A stretch of DNA of 64,000 bases from Epiperipatus broadwayi (lineage: Eukaryota > Onychophora > Udeonychophora > Euonychophora > Peripatidae): positions 145,001-209,000 of the forward strand of contig JAQFVV010013070.1 in NCBI GenBank assembly GCA_028023455.1, given 5' to 3'. The notes beneath the pieces were generated by a model that was not told the origin of the DNA, searched no databases, and worked only from the letters and a program-made list of their open reading frames with translations. Every line of letters begins with the position of its first letter. Position 1 is the stretch's first letter. The position numbers and the translations under genes are program-made. Positions 22,641 to 35,174 of the stretch are shown here, in pieces.

Positions 22641-25340
22641 ATTTTATTTAAAACTTTATCAATTTTATCACTTATTTCTTTTATATATAAATTTTACCAA
22701 ACACATTCTTATGATTTTATCAGTTACTTTTATATATAAAGCTCATCATGCTCATTTTTATGATTTGAAAAAGAAAAGCTCTGAGAAAAATGCTTGTTAT
22801 CATGCTGAAACATCAGCTATTTAGCTATTATATTTTTATTATAAAAAGCTTCTGGAAATGATACAATGAATTCATCATTTATCTGTGAGAATATTAGAAT
22901 TAACATTATTAAACTGTACAGGAAATATTTCTTTACAGAATGGAGGCATTTTGAAAGGCTGTGTGTGAAGAAAAATGTCTGTCTGTGACAATTTTTAATT
23001 AATTATAAAAATATGGACTATTTTCTAACTGTTGTAAATTCTAAATAAACATGTCTTAATATTTTAACCAATTTTATAAAAAATAAAAGGACAAGGTTTT
23101 ATTCCTTAGATAAAAAATTGTTATAACTCTGCCTTTCATTAAATAATAATATTCATCCAATATTCTCAATTTGTGATAAGGTCTCTGATTTTAGAATCCA
23201 CTAAAGAAAAGGAATATAAATGTCGAAGGAAAAAACTAAATTCAACAAATTGCTAGAACAAAAAGAAACAGGAAACGTTAACATTGTTTTTGTCTGGAAA
23301 AATAAACATACAACTTTCAAAAAATTATCAAAACAGAAAATATTGTATAGTGAATTAAAAGTTCTTAATAAGGGTTTTAATTTTGCTATTTCAACATCAA
23401 AATTAGTGTTTGAGGATATTATTTTTTTATGAAAAATACTTTCTTAAAAATATATTGTTCAGAGACAGACATAATGGGAGGAATAATATATGATATTGTA
23501 AACAAAGCAAAAGCAACTAAAATAATTTGCCTGTTGATAAAATAAAAATTTTGTTGAAATTAAAAATTGATAAATCGATTACTATTCTTCCAGCAGATAA
23601 GGTTATATACTACAGTAATTTTGCATACTATTTCTTATAACAAAAATATATAATTTTTTTAAATGATAATATTTATGAAAGGATTACAGAGAACCTATGG
23701 CATATCTTGAATAAAAAATGAAAGCATTAATTTATGCTACTCATTTAGATTTTAAAAATTAAGATCTTGCACCTAGCAAAAATCTTCTTTTTAGCCAAAG
23801 TTATATGGTTTGCCAAAAATCCATAAAACAGATTTTCCATCCAGACCGAATATAAGTACAGGTGATTCACCAACACAGACACTAGCTCGTTTTCTATCTT
23901 CTTCTCTACAGCTAAGTTTAACAAAAATGTCATCTTATGTTAAAGATGCAAATTATTTTATTAAGATTATCCGGGATATTAAACTAAGTAAAAATGATAT
24001 TATGATAAGTTTTGATATTGTTTCACTTTTTTACTAGTGTATCTTTAAAGAAAGCTAGTGAAGATTTGAAAAATATTAAATTGTCTTATTTTGTTATGAA
24101 TTTAATTGAACATTGTTTATTAAACACATTTATTATTTTTAATAGTGTTATGGATAAACAAACATCATATGTTCACCAATTTCTCTAGTATTGGTTTCTA
24201 TTTTTATGTAGAACTTGAAAAAGATAATTTTGTTGGCAGTTACAAAACGATATGTATTGCTGAGATAGGTTGATGACATCTTTGTTATATGGTCTCATGA
24301 TAAGCATGCTCTTGATGAATTTTTAATTTTCTTTAATTCTTTTTAAAACAACAAAATATTTATTATAAAAGAAGAAAAAAACCAACTTCCATTTGTATAT
24401 GTTACAATTGAAATATGGAAGAGTGGTTCATTATCCCATAGTATACTGGGAGATGTATACATTTTTCTTCTCATCACCATTAGTTTCAAAGTAAAATAAT
24501 TGTTAGATAGAACAAAGAGACTTTCTGATGACAGCCATTTTCACCGAGATATGTATCCTACTAAAAATGCTTCTTCGTAATGGTTTTGTTCACAGGATTA
24601 TTAATAGAATTTTTTTATATAATAAGAAAAAATGATTTTGATACTTAAAACATTAAGACTGTTCTGCCATATATAAAATGAATAACTGATAAAATTGATA
24701 ATGTTTTAAAGTAAAATAATATATACACAATTTATACTAAATTAAAAAAAATATGAAATATTTTCCTCCCCTAACTATAAAACTCCTTTGGAATGCCATG
24801 GTTTATATGAAATTCCACGTGGAGTTTCTTTACATTTATAGTGTTTAGCAATTGTAGAATAAACATAAGAAGAACACATTTTATTAGTTATAAAAAATCT
24901 AATTCATCTGCCATTTATTCATACATTAAATTAACTAACCATGACATCAATTTTAATAAAACATATATTCTGGCAATAACTGAAAAATATTTACCAGAGA
25001 CAGATAAGGGAAGCTATACACATTTCTGAAATGCCTAGTAGCATAAATAAAAAGTGTGAATTAAATGAAATAAACAATATTTGGAAAAAGCTATTACAGT
25101 ATAAAATATTTTTTTAAAACTTCTAAACCAATAAAATTTGAGAATGAGGAGAAAATAACAAAAGAAAAAAAAGATTTTAAATCTCGCCACACACATTCTT
25201 ATGGTTTGAGAAAGAAAAAACTCTGAGAAAAGTTATTGTTATTGTACTGAAAGGTAAGCTAGTTAGTTATTATATTTTTATTACACAGAGGCTCCCAGAA
25301 ATAAAAATATAAATTCATCATTTATCCATGAGAATATTAA
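22641..25340 (+). mobile_element. PLE family B copy B3, nearly full length, plus strand
   Basis: A 3'-end-like segment at about 22740-22900 precedes it as a 5' pseudo-LTR. The coding part is 23220-25030 and the 3' end is at 25200-25340. The stretch after CATCATTTATCTGTGAGAATATTAG matches the 5' region of B1 on the opposite strand. B1/B2 and B3 thus diverge from a head-to-head axis near 22640. Confidence 0.8.
23220..25030 (+). pseudogene. PLE family B3 reverse transcriptase/GIY-YIG polyprotein, disrupted
   Basis: 23220-23432 opens with KLSKQKILYSELKVLNKGFN and SKLVFEDI, the N-terminal domain. SITILPADK is at about 23575. 23810-24037 gives MPKIHKTDFPSRPNISTG, then SPTQTLARFLSS and ISFDIVSLF, reverse transcriptase motifs. 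At about 24266-24277 the catalytic box reads stop-VDD: the Tyr codon of YVDD is a TAG. FVIW and a LDEFL..FFNS stretch follow. The endonuclease at 24800-25000 keeps RINIRRTHFISYKKS but has stops. Clearly non-functional. Confidence 0.8.
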
Positions 25341-26395
25341 AATTAATATACAATTAAAATATCCATTAATTAAATAATGTAATAACAATAAAATAATAAA
25401 TATATTGTAATTAACGATAATATACAGTTTTTCAATCAGCAGAAATACTTTCTGTTAATTCCTAAATTAAGAAAACATAATGGAAGCAAATGTTATTATC
25501 TCAAATCTCATGAATCTTGAATTTTAATGTTAGCAGTTTGTCTATTAACCATCTCCATCAGTAGATTTTCTGACATTTTTTTGTCTCACACATCAATGTA
25601 AAATATTTGATAAAATGATTATTACATATCAGAAAATAATAAAATTGACTTCATTCAATAGATATTTTTGTTTACTACTGAAATAAATTTTAAATGTTTA
25701 TATTTTGGTTCTATAAATATTAAAAAAATGAGATCACAAACAAAACAAAGACTTTACATATCATCGTTTCTAGAAAGATTATTTTCAGTTTCCAAAATCA
25801 ACAAAATCTACTTTATTTCTGGTTATTTTTAAAAACATTAATGGACAATTATTTATTTCTTTTATATATAATGAATTATGCTTTAAAAGTATAATTTTTT
25901 TTTAATATTTATTGCAAAATTGTGATTTTCTTACTTTTAAATGTCTAGTAGATTTTTTACATCAGAGCTAAAATTTTCTACTTTGCTTCAGGGTATATTT
26001 GCTGCTAATATAATAATATATTTTTAAAATAAAGTATTTTAAGTCAAAATAAGTTATTAATAATTTATATTTCTTGATATCTAATAAATATAGTGCAAAT
26101 TATTTTAAAAAAAAAAAGTAAAACCATAATAAATTCACAAATAAACCTGTTTTGCATTATTGGAAACTACAATGTCATAAAATGCCAAATGTTTTGCAGC
26201 CGTGGCAACAGATAATTTTCTGAACATGTCAAGGGATGGCATATGTCTATTGATAGAGTGGAAAATTTGAATTTCATGCTTTTTTCAGAGAAATTTGAGA
26301 CAAAAAATTTATTATAATAAAATATACCATTTAAATGCATTTTAATGTATAATACTTATGAAGAAATTCACCAGAGGATGAATAAGCCAAAATAT
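25341..26395. other. No gene seen
   Basis: AT-rich. A small patch at about 26160-26270 is less AT-rich but contains no recognised feature. Confidence 0.5.
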
Positions 26396-26765
26396 GTTTC
26401 TCTGCTGTCTGACATTCAAATGTGTTAATTTTTATTTTATTAAATTTGTCTCTTTAATTTTCTTTTATTGTGGTTTCTCTCTTCATGAAGAATCTTTTAC
26501 ACCTGTAATATCTTTTTCATGACCCAAGTAAACTGAAGCATTTATTAAATCATTATTATTTTTATTTTTTACAGGCTTGTATAACAATTTATGCTTCCTT
26601 AGTCTTTTTCTGATTTTGCACTTCAATTGACCTATATATGATAATACATCTACAAAAAATTGATAAACAACATTATATATTTTTTTGAAATGTATAACAT
26701 TTTTTAGAATTATTCATTAACTTATTATCATTATTTGTAACATAAAATAAAACATTAAACACATC

Positions 26766-26803
<38 letters not shown>

Positions 26804-26815
26804 GATATGTTTAAT

Positions 26816-26861
<46 letters not shown>

Positions 26862-27420
26862 TTAAAAAGTTTCACTTGAGCATTTGAAATATATTGAATA
26901 GATTGATAAGAGATATCCACTTTTTATTATCAATCTATTACATATATTTCTAATACTAAAGTGAAAGTTTTTAAGGATATTTAAGGATGTGTTTAATGTT
27001 CATTCTATGTTACAAATAACATTAATAAATTAGTGAATAATTCTAAAAATGCCATAACTTTCACACAGAAACATAATGTTGTATATCAATTTTTTGTGGA
27101 TGTATGTTATCATATATAAGTGAATCAAGGTGCCATATTAAAGAAATATTAAAGGTGCATGAATTGTTATACAAGTGTGTGAAAGCAAAAATAATAAGTA
27201 TATAATGACTGCTTCAGTTTTTTTGGCAATGAAAGTACATGTAGATATAAATTTAAGTTTGATCTTGAAAGAATTAATATTCTTTATGAAGAGAAAAACC
27301 ATAATAAAAGAAAAATTAAGGAGGTAATTTTAGTAAATGAAAATAAAATCAATATAATTAACAGACAAGCTGCTAATATTAAAATTTGCAATTCATGGGA
27401 TTTGAGTTGATGACATTTGC
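26396..27420. mobile_element. Head-to-head pair of PLE family C 3' fragments
   Basis: Arms of roughly 390 bp, 26396-26790 and 26980-27420, are imperfect reverse complements, with shared blocks such as CTTGTATAACAATT, ACAAAAAATTGATA and GTTATTTGTAACATA. The right arm reads on plus as a decayed GIY-YIG endonuclease. Its tail, FDLERINILYEEKNHNKRK then INIINRQAANIK, closely matches the family C fragments at 17.5 and 44.2 kb. The left arm carries the same region on minus. Both 5' ends face the centre, which holds (TA)n tracts at 26768-26801 and 26819-26859. Confidence 0.75.
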
Positions 27421-27603
27421 TTCTTGTAATTAATGCTTGTTTACATTTATATTATCTATTTTTTAAACTTTTTTGACATAATTTCCAAATGTAGCTTTTT
27501 AATTAAAAGTGCTTTTGGAGAAATTAATATTGTTTCCATTCAAGAGAGATAAAGTAAAAAACACAGTTTTTAAATTAGTTTTGTTGTCACCACAGTCCAA
27601 GTC

Positions 27604-27636
27604 TATAAAAGGGTTGAATAAAATATTATTTCAGTC
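27604..27636 (+). promoter_or_regulatory. Candidate TATA-initiator core promoter
   Basis: TATAAAAG at 27604-27611 is followed by TCAGTC at 27631-27636. The distance from the first T of the box to the A of the initiator is 29 bases, the expected spacing for a Pol II promoter. TCAGTY is a known arthropod-type initiator. The downstream sequence is a threefold degenerate repeat and not a clear gene, so this may be the promoter of an unrecognised LTR or other retroelement. Confidence 0.45.
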
Positions 27637-27793
27637 TGGCTTTAATATTTTGAGATGATGATGGCCATATTGGCCAGCAGCAATGTCTGGGTAGCAGTTT
27701 TTAAAAAGTTCAGTCTGATTTTAATATTTTGAGAAGCAGTGGCCAGAAGACCAGCTACAAAATTTGGCTTTAAAATTATTGAAAAACAGTGGG
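27630..27793 (+). repeat. Three degenerate repeats starting at the initiator
   Basis: CAGTCTGGCTTTAATATTTT (27632 on) recurs at about 27709 as CAGTCTGATTTTAATATTTT, and weakly near 27758. Each copy is followed by GAG/GAA and a TGGCCA/GTGGCCAG/GTGGGCAG motif. The spacing is about 77 and 50 bp. Confidence 0.6.
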
Positions 27794-28716
27794 CAGTAAA
27801 AATAATTTGCTATAGTCAGCAGTAAATAGTTGGTCAGAAAGAGTTGCTTAGCAAAAGAGCCAGTTGCTGTCAATTCACTATACTAGAGTTTGTAATTTAG
27901 AAGGCAGATCCATTTCTCTGTCTCTAAAGCCTTAAATGTGAACAAAACAGTTTGCTAGCCTGAAGCTCATCAAAACCTAGATGCAAGAGAGCTCATTAAA
28001 TTCCAATATTATATCTGAATTATACCTTCATAATAATGACAATCCTGGACCATACCTGTCTCACCAAGAGAAAATCACAAATAAGAAGTACAGATAAATG
28101 TAAATGTAATGATGAGTATCATTATATATAATGATAATAAAATTTTAAATAATTTATTTGGTAAAAATGATATTTAAAAATCTATATAGTTTAAAAGATA
28201 ACAAGTAAACAATTTTGCTTGAATTGAATTCAAATGGAAAGATAATGATTAATTCATGGACAATTTATTTTGAAAAAAGATAAAGTGGACTTCAAAAATC
28301 ATTGTAGATTAATTTAAAGATGTAATTAATTAATTGTGAGTGACATAATATAAAAAAAAAAATTGACTTACCTTTTAAATAGTTGTCTTTATATTTTAAA
28401 AAAGAAGATAAAATGAAATCTTTTTATTGAATGAAAAAAAGAAACTAATTAATATTACTTCCTTTCATCTATATGTTCATGGATGCACATATATGTGTGA
28501 ATGCTATGTATAATTTTCAAATGGAATTAACTATGAAATATATTTTAATAATTTTATTATCAAATATGATCATTTTATACCTGTGTGCTGAATGGATTTT
28601 AAGTAATCCTAATTGAATGTACATGTAAACCATACTAAGTCATTTGAATTTTAAATAGTAATTTTGTAAATCACAAATGTGATATTATTATTATTATATG
28701 TTAATCAAAACTAGAA

Positions 28717-28718
<2 letters not shown>
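27794..28718. other. No gene seen
   Basis: The first 250 bp are somewhat richer in GC and may continue the leader of whatever starts at 27633. The rest is plain AT-rich sequence. Confidence 0.5.
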
Positions 28719-28778
<60 letters not shown>

Positions 28779-28791
28779 CGGACATTTATTT

Positions 28792-28853
<62 letters not shown>
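28719..28853. repeat. Two long (TA)n tracts
   Basis: (TA)n at 28719-28775 and 28794-28853, separated by 18 unique bases. Confidence 0.97.
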
Positions 28854-28854
<1 letters not shown>

Positions 28855-28865
28855 CCATATTCTTT

Positions 28866-29400
28866 GAGATAGATTTGAGTATAACAGATGAATATATAAA
28901 TGGGGATGTGTATTTTGTGATTACAGTCATCCAATCACAATCAGTCATATTCATGGATGCCACATAAAAGAATATTCTTTCAAACCCCTGCATTAATTTT
29001 ATTTTAGTCTAGACTTATGGGAAGTTAAGTTTATAGTTGGCCAGTACAAGTCTCCAGAGCACTGATGATGATCAGTACATTTTGATGTCCAAACATTATT
29101 GTTTTTTGTGATTATATATTCTGATGGATTAGCACTAAGTTGGTATATCCAAATTAATGTTTAAATAATTGCCAACCTAGCAAAGGTTCAATAGTCATCA
29201 TGGTCTACAGAAGACTCAATTCCAATCCAGTCACCAGATTGACTTTTGATTTTTTTGATGGATCATTCATGATGCTGAATGGTTATTTCTTTGTATTACT
29301 TATTATAATGCTGGCAGATTTATAATTATACTACTAACTTATCTCTTTGGATCTAACTGGGATGATTTTTCAATGATCTTTGAGAGTTCTCATCTCTCAT
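28866..29400 (+). repeat. Unknown interspersed repeat, copy 1
   Basis: It matches the reverse complement of 32000-32640 over about 550 bp, with many substitutions. Shared stretches include TAGATTTGAG, GTTTATAGTTGGCCAGT, CCAGAGCA and CAGATTGAC. No ORF is conserved between copies. It could be a non-autonomous element, or one end of a larger unit with long terminal inverted repeats spanning 28.9-32.6 kb. Confidence 0.6.
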
Positions 29401-29596
29401 GGTTTGTTTAATATATAAAATTGCTTATATATATATTTTAATATCTTACTTTTGATAGTTTAACATTTTTAATAATATCTTACTTAAATAATTAAATATT
29501 TAATATTAATTGAAATGTTGTTTCATGGAGTTGATGATGATTTTTCCATCACCTCAAGTCACCCCAAATTTCCCAGGTATATTCACCCTGAGTGCC

Positions 29597-29692
<96 letters not shown>

Positions 29693-31999
29693 CTTATGGA
29701 AAATTAACAGGATTATTCTATGTATTTTTATTAATAAATTTTCAAAAATGCTATAATGGAATAACATACCAACTAAAAACAATTATTGCAAATTGAAATT
29801 ACATTTTCTAATAATTGAATTTTGTAAAATTTATTTTTAACTAGCATCCAAGAACTTATATAAATCATATATATAATATGTATATAATTTTGAAGAAATA
29901 CAGACATCGAATCAGAATGTCATATATTATGTTCAAGGCTAAATGTATTTGTAAGCAATCATTACTTCCTTTCAACAATAAAGAAAGTTGCATTGACAAC
30001 AGATTGAAATTGTTGATTGTTAATGATATTGGAATTGTCTAAATGTTAAATATTTTAAGAATTATTTCATATATTAAAATATCAATGAAATAATAAAAAG
30101 GCATACTATACAATAAAGTTTTAAACATAAACTCATATAAGCACTTATTAAATACAGGCCATTCTTAATTTAACACTTTCCAGAAATGTTTATGAATTTG
30201 TCACGAAATTAAAATATTATTATGATATTACTGCTTGCTTTGTGCTTGTTTTCACTATTCTATTGTCATTTATATTGTTAGTTCGTTACTTGCATTTGTA
30301 TAATAAATATTAGAAGTAAAATATTAATTTTAAAAATCTGAATATGTCAGTATTGCACAGATTTGATATGCAAATTTTAATATTAAAATAAATCCACAAT
30401 GTCTTGAATTGTTATAATAGAATACAAATACACAACAGTACTAATTGGTAAATTATTTGGTCCCATATATTATAGATATGCTTTATTATTTTGGTGTTTC
30501 TAAAAGAAAAATTTCAAATTTACATATTTAAGAATATCCATGCAACATATTTTTAAGCCTAAATAATACATGATTACAAGTTTATTTTATTTGAAAGTGC
30601 TTGTTTTTAAAAAAGACATGTCATAAATAAATTTACCGTAAAACGAAAGCTACCTTTATAGATTAACAAGAATTGCTTTCATAAATACTGGTGAAAAAAA
30701 TTATTGTGAAATTTTATTATTAAGTGTAATTTTGAATTTTAAATTATTTTCATATTTTTGTCATCTCTCAACTATTTTTTTTTTTCATTTAAAAATGAAA
30801 TTCAAATAAAAAAGTATTTTGTTAAATTATTTGTATTAATAGGGAAGATTTTGATCTAATATAAAACAAAAACAAATGTGACTGATAAGCATGGAATGAA
30901 TTGGATTTTAAGTAATTTTTTTAAAAAATATTATAAATATTATTTTTATAATCATAATTTTATTACTTATCTCTGAATTTTATTATGTAATAAAAGCTGA
31001 TAATATAAATAAGTGTCTTTAATCACTAATCTCAGACAAAAATTGGATGCAATTTAAAAAAAAAATAAAATAAAAAGTAAAAAAAAATGTTAATGAAGTA
31101 ATGTTGACTATATTATTAAAGAAAGTATATATGCATATTAAGAAATTCAGAAAAAATGAAGTTTATAATGTGATTTTTAATTATTTATGTAATTAAAATT
31201 GATAATGAAGAAATGGAAAACATATACTACCTGAGAGATATTAAAGAGATTATCTATAATTTAAGAAATATATTTATTTTTATGGACAATAGAAACAATA
31301 AACTTGTGATGTAATGAATTATGATATAATATTTTTTGTAGACAGTACTTGGTATTTACAATGAAAAATATTGTGCAAAATTCAAATATGTTCATTAATA
31401 ATTTCTAATTATTATTATACATTTTTTTAGTCATGGATAAGTGAAACAGTGGGATATGATGGATATATTACAAAGTTTTCTACCTAGGTTTATTTAATTA
31501 ACTAATATAAATTTTATTTCAATACTTGTATTAAATTTTACCAATTATTAATAATTACCTTTTAATTATTTTAAATATAATTCTTTTATAGGATAATGTT
31601 AAAAAATTTTTAGTTTCTAACTTAATTCTCTAAATAAATTATAATAATTCGAAAGTTGTAGGACACTATATTTATATATTCACATTGAAATTAAATTATA
31701 TATACCAGATGTTTCTGAGTTTGTATGCTAATTGTGTTTATCTTATACATCTGGATTTTGTCAATGTTTACATATATTATAATGGAAAGAGTAAATCAGG
31801 CTGGTTATCCTTGGTATGGTGGAAAATTAACATCATCACTCCCCACAAGTAAACAAATTTCCCAAATAACATGATTTAATATAAATTAAAAATATATAAA
31901 ATATAATAGATATTAAAGTAATAGATATTATGATGATATTAAATGAAGATATATTAAAATAATTATTAATATCACAGAATATATAAGTAATGTTATATA
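29401..31999. other. Sequence between the two unknown repeats; no gene seen
   Basis: AT-rich. It contains a compound (TA)n(TG)n microsatellite at 29599-29692 and nothing else recognised. Confidence 0.5.
29599..29692. repeat. (TA)n(TG)n compound microsatellite
   Basis: About 33 TA repeats pass directly into about 14 TG repeats. The apparent ORFs across it are artefacts. Confidence 0.98.
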
Positions 32000-32640
32000 T
32001 TATAGAGTGCTTGATATCATCTTGCTAGCTCTCTGAGATCAGTCAGGTTAACTCCTTACAATAACTATAAGTATAATCAATCATACATCAACCAATATAA
32101 GTACTAGTAATACTTAAAAATAATCATTCATCATTATGAATTATTGCCAATCAAAATAAATCAACTGTCAATCTGCTGACTGTATTTAAAATGGGTCTAC
32201 TCTAGACCAGCCTAACTATTTAGCCTGTGTCATGTGGAACAATTATTTAAACCTTAATTTGTTTGCAACAATTAAATGCTTATCCATCACAATAACAAAA
32301 CAATAAATGCTGGGATATTAAAACATGCAGATCACTATCAATGCTCTGGTTTACTTCTTACCATTAATGCACTGGCCAACTATAAACATAATTTATATTA
32401 GAGACTAAACTAAAATAAGTGTAGCACATGTATTTTAAATAATATTTTTTTATTCCAACCATGATGATGATGGTTGATGGGAATATCATCATTATCCCTG
32501 GATGCCCATAAATACTAATGTACATCCTCATTATATATCTGACTATTATGCTCAAATCTAGCACAGAGAACATAAGCTCTATTATTGTTACTGTGATCAA
32601 GAGATGATGCAAACATTCACTATTCTAAACTCTTCCCTGA
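32000..32640 (-). repeat. Unknown interspersed repeat, copy 2
   Basis: Inverted partner of 28866-29400. Its minus strand aligns in order with copy 1 across the whole length, with small indels. Confidence 0.6.
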
Positions 32641-33443
32641 ATTAAATCACTGGAATAATTTTAACAGTTGAATACAACTTTATTAATAATAAACAATTAA
32701 AATTAAGATTTTTAGAATATGGGTATACACATGAAAGTCTTCTTATTTTCATTAATATACAAAAGAAATAAACAATTCACATTGTGGTTTGCATGATTAA
32801 CATACAAAATTCAAGTTATTACATTCATTTAACATACATTTTAATGGGTTTAAAAAACTGCATCTACATATGTTCACACATTTTATAATATAAAATGAAT
32901 ATATTTCAATTGACATTTAGTAAAATTTAAAAAAATGATCAAAATCTTAAGATATTACTTTTAAATGATATAAATACATTATACTAGTTTTACACCAAAT
33001 ACATATACATATCATCTGTGCAGTTTAATTTATTATTTAATATTGTCATAACTCAATAAATGAAATTCATTTGTATTATATTTGAAATTATCTAAATAAT
33101 AAAATTATTAACCTCTCATAATTAATTTCATTCAAAATACATAAATTTCACTGATTTAATATTTTTTTTTCTTTCCTTTTTTAAAAAAATAAAATCAGTC
33201 TTGACAGGTTACACATGTTCTTTTTTATCATGTTAATCTTAATTAATTATAATGATATTTAAAATAAAACCATACTTTGGCAAACTTCTTTTGTTTCCTT
33301 TTTTCTATTTTAAAAGATTTTTGAGTTTTAGACGTGTCTATGAATCAGTCATTTCATTCAAGCAAAATTATTACTTGTACTTTAAGTTATATTATAAAGG
33401 TCATTATAAGTAACTACTAAACAATTCACCAGTTATTATGCTT

Positions 33444-33519
<76 letters not shown>

Positions 33520-34427
33520 TCCTCTGTGCTTCTTTGCATATAGTTGAATCAGTATACTTATGTTGATGGGGCCTGACCAGTATTGTCTCATAAGAAAATG
33601 TATAGTCCTAGTATATCATCAGAAAAAAAAGTTATAATCAATTAACTGTTTACATTTATTTGGTTCCACTTAGACTTCAGGCAGCAAGCTGTCTTCTAAA
33701 ACACATTTATAGCAGTCAAGTGAACACAGAAGGTGGGTCTGAATTTATGTGAATCAAAACCCCTCTATAGTGAACCATAGAGCACATGATGAATATGCCA
33801 TCCTTTTTGCCATTTTTTTTTTTGCTTTCCATTATAATTTCTTATCAACTATTTGTGTAATTCTGGAAAACTAACCAACTCTGTCTAAGGATTCTTAAAA
33901 TATTATTATTTTACTTGCCTAAACTAAACTTTTTTATCAAGACTTTTTATATAGTCATCTGAGGTAATAAGACACTAATTAAAATAGTGTATTTTCTTAT
34001 ATTTTTTAAAAAGTCACTAATCTGATCAAAAGCAACACTGAAAATTTATTGTTATCAATATATTTAAAAACAAAAAACTCCAAAATAAATAGTATCATTT
34101 TGTTCAAAAATCTTTAAAATGTTTCAAAACAGGTAATAGAAATTTTTACAATCATCAATAGGGATTTTATCATAAAACATTATTGGTTTTAATTTTAAAA
34201 TCGAAATTAAATAAAAAAATATTTATTAGACCTTTTTAAGTGATTAATTTATAATATTTTTTTTATTTTCAATACAGAATTATTTACCCCTTTATAAAAT
34301 CATTTTATTCCCAGACATATAGAAAAACATTTACAAAATTGTTGTCTGTGTTTATTTCTACTTTTCAACTCTGGTTGAAATATAATATTATTTTTGGATG
34401 TATAAGTCTTTTTGTTTATATATATAT
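32641..34427. other. No gene seen
   Basis: AT-rich. A doubled (CA)n(TA)n microsatellite lies at 33444-33520, and a GC-richer patch at about 33660-33790 is not recognised. Confidence 0.5.
33444..33520. repeat. Doubled (CA)n(TA)n microsatellite
   Basis: CACACACACACA followed by (TA)n occurs twice in succession. Confidence 0.95.
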
Positions 34428-34879
34428 TGTAATGGGCACATACATACGTTACATTGTTTTTTTATTATTAAACGTGAAAAGAATAAAAGTTCGCAAATAA
34501 AAACTTCTTTTTTTAAGAATTAAAAATTGAAAATTAAAAAATCATCTTAAACTCGTATATATATGAAATCACACAGATAAAAAAAAATTATTAAAATAAA
34601 ACTTTATTAAAAATAGAAAAACTAAATCTTTCAACAAAACGATTTAGAGATAAAAATATATCTTCAAGTTTCGAAAACACATTAATGTTATTGAAAAATG
34701 GAAATGATTATTTTATTTAGTCAAAGTGAAATTGCCTTTGGGCATTTAAATGTATAAGCAATGGTCAGATAGGAAAACAATAGAAACTAATAGCAAATGA
34801 GAGAAATCCATTGGGAAATTGGACATCAATGGAAGGATCATCAACGATGACGTAATGTCCATTGGATCCTTAAAATTAA

Positions 34880-34910
34880 TATAAAAGGAAAACTTTGGAG
34901 ATTATTAGTT
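34880..34910 (+). promoter_or_regulatory. E2 5' LTR core promoter
   Basis: TATAAAAG at 34880-34887, with TTAGTT around 34905-34910 as initiator about 27 bases downstream. The same arrangement is kept in the other LTR (TATAAAAG at 37763-37770). Confidence 0.5.
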
Positions 34911-34922
34911 AGTTATTACGAT

Positions 34923-35174
34923 GTGACTATAGGTGTTGAAGGAGAAGGGATTGAAAGACACACTTTCAATTCCTTCAATTGTTCAAAAAAAAATGAAACA
35001 TCGTTTTCCAATATTGCGAGCCACAGGACATCAAGGCCCAGAAGAATACCATCAACCATAAAGGACCAGCAATTAACTGCACACCGATCTCCTTATGACT
35101 TCATGGGATTAATACCTTCCATTACAAGAAATCAGAGAAAATGGACATTTTTCAAAACAGTAAGAAATATATAA
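34923..35174 (+). CDS. Open frame in the E2 5' LTR, unidentified, no ATG
   Basis: The frame is open for 83 codons just after the predicted transcription start, but begins with GTG; the only nearby ATG (34921) is followed at once by a stop. It includes SHRTSRPRRIPSTIKDQQLT, not a family I recognise. Between the two LTR copies the frame shows compensating indels and mostly amino-acid-changing differences (for example Met/Val, Trp/Arg, Ile/Thr), which fits neutral drift. Near its end ACAGTAAGAA resembles a splice donor, so this could be the first exon of a spliced transcript. Translation is doubtful. Confidence 0.25.
   Translation: MTIGVEGEGIERHTFNSFNCSKKNETSFSNIASHRTSRPRRIPSTIKDQQLTAHRSPYDFMGLIPSITRNQRKWTFFKTVRNI

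Noticed and set aside
28701-28993. Frames encoding long Tyr-Ile runs here and at 14325, 26717, 29510 and 62713
   Set aside because: They are translations of (TA)n microsatellites, not proteins.
28980-29110. CACTGATGATGATCAG as a hammerhead ribozyme
   Set aside because: The GAAA strand is absent (CCAAAC instead) and I could not fold stems I and II consistently with the partner copy.
32364-32612. Minus-strand 82-codon frame
   Set aside because: Lies inside the unknown interspersed repeat and is not kept open in the partner copy at 28866-29400.
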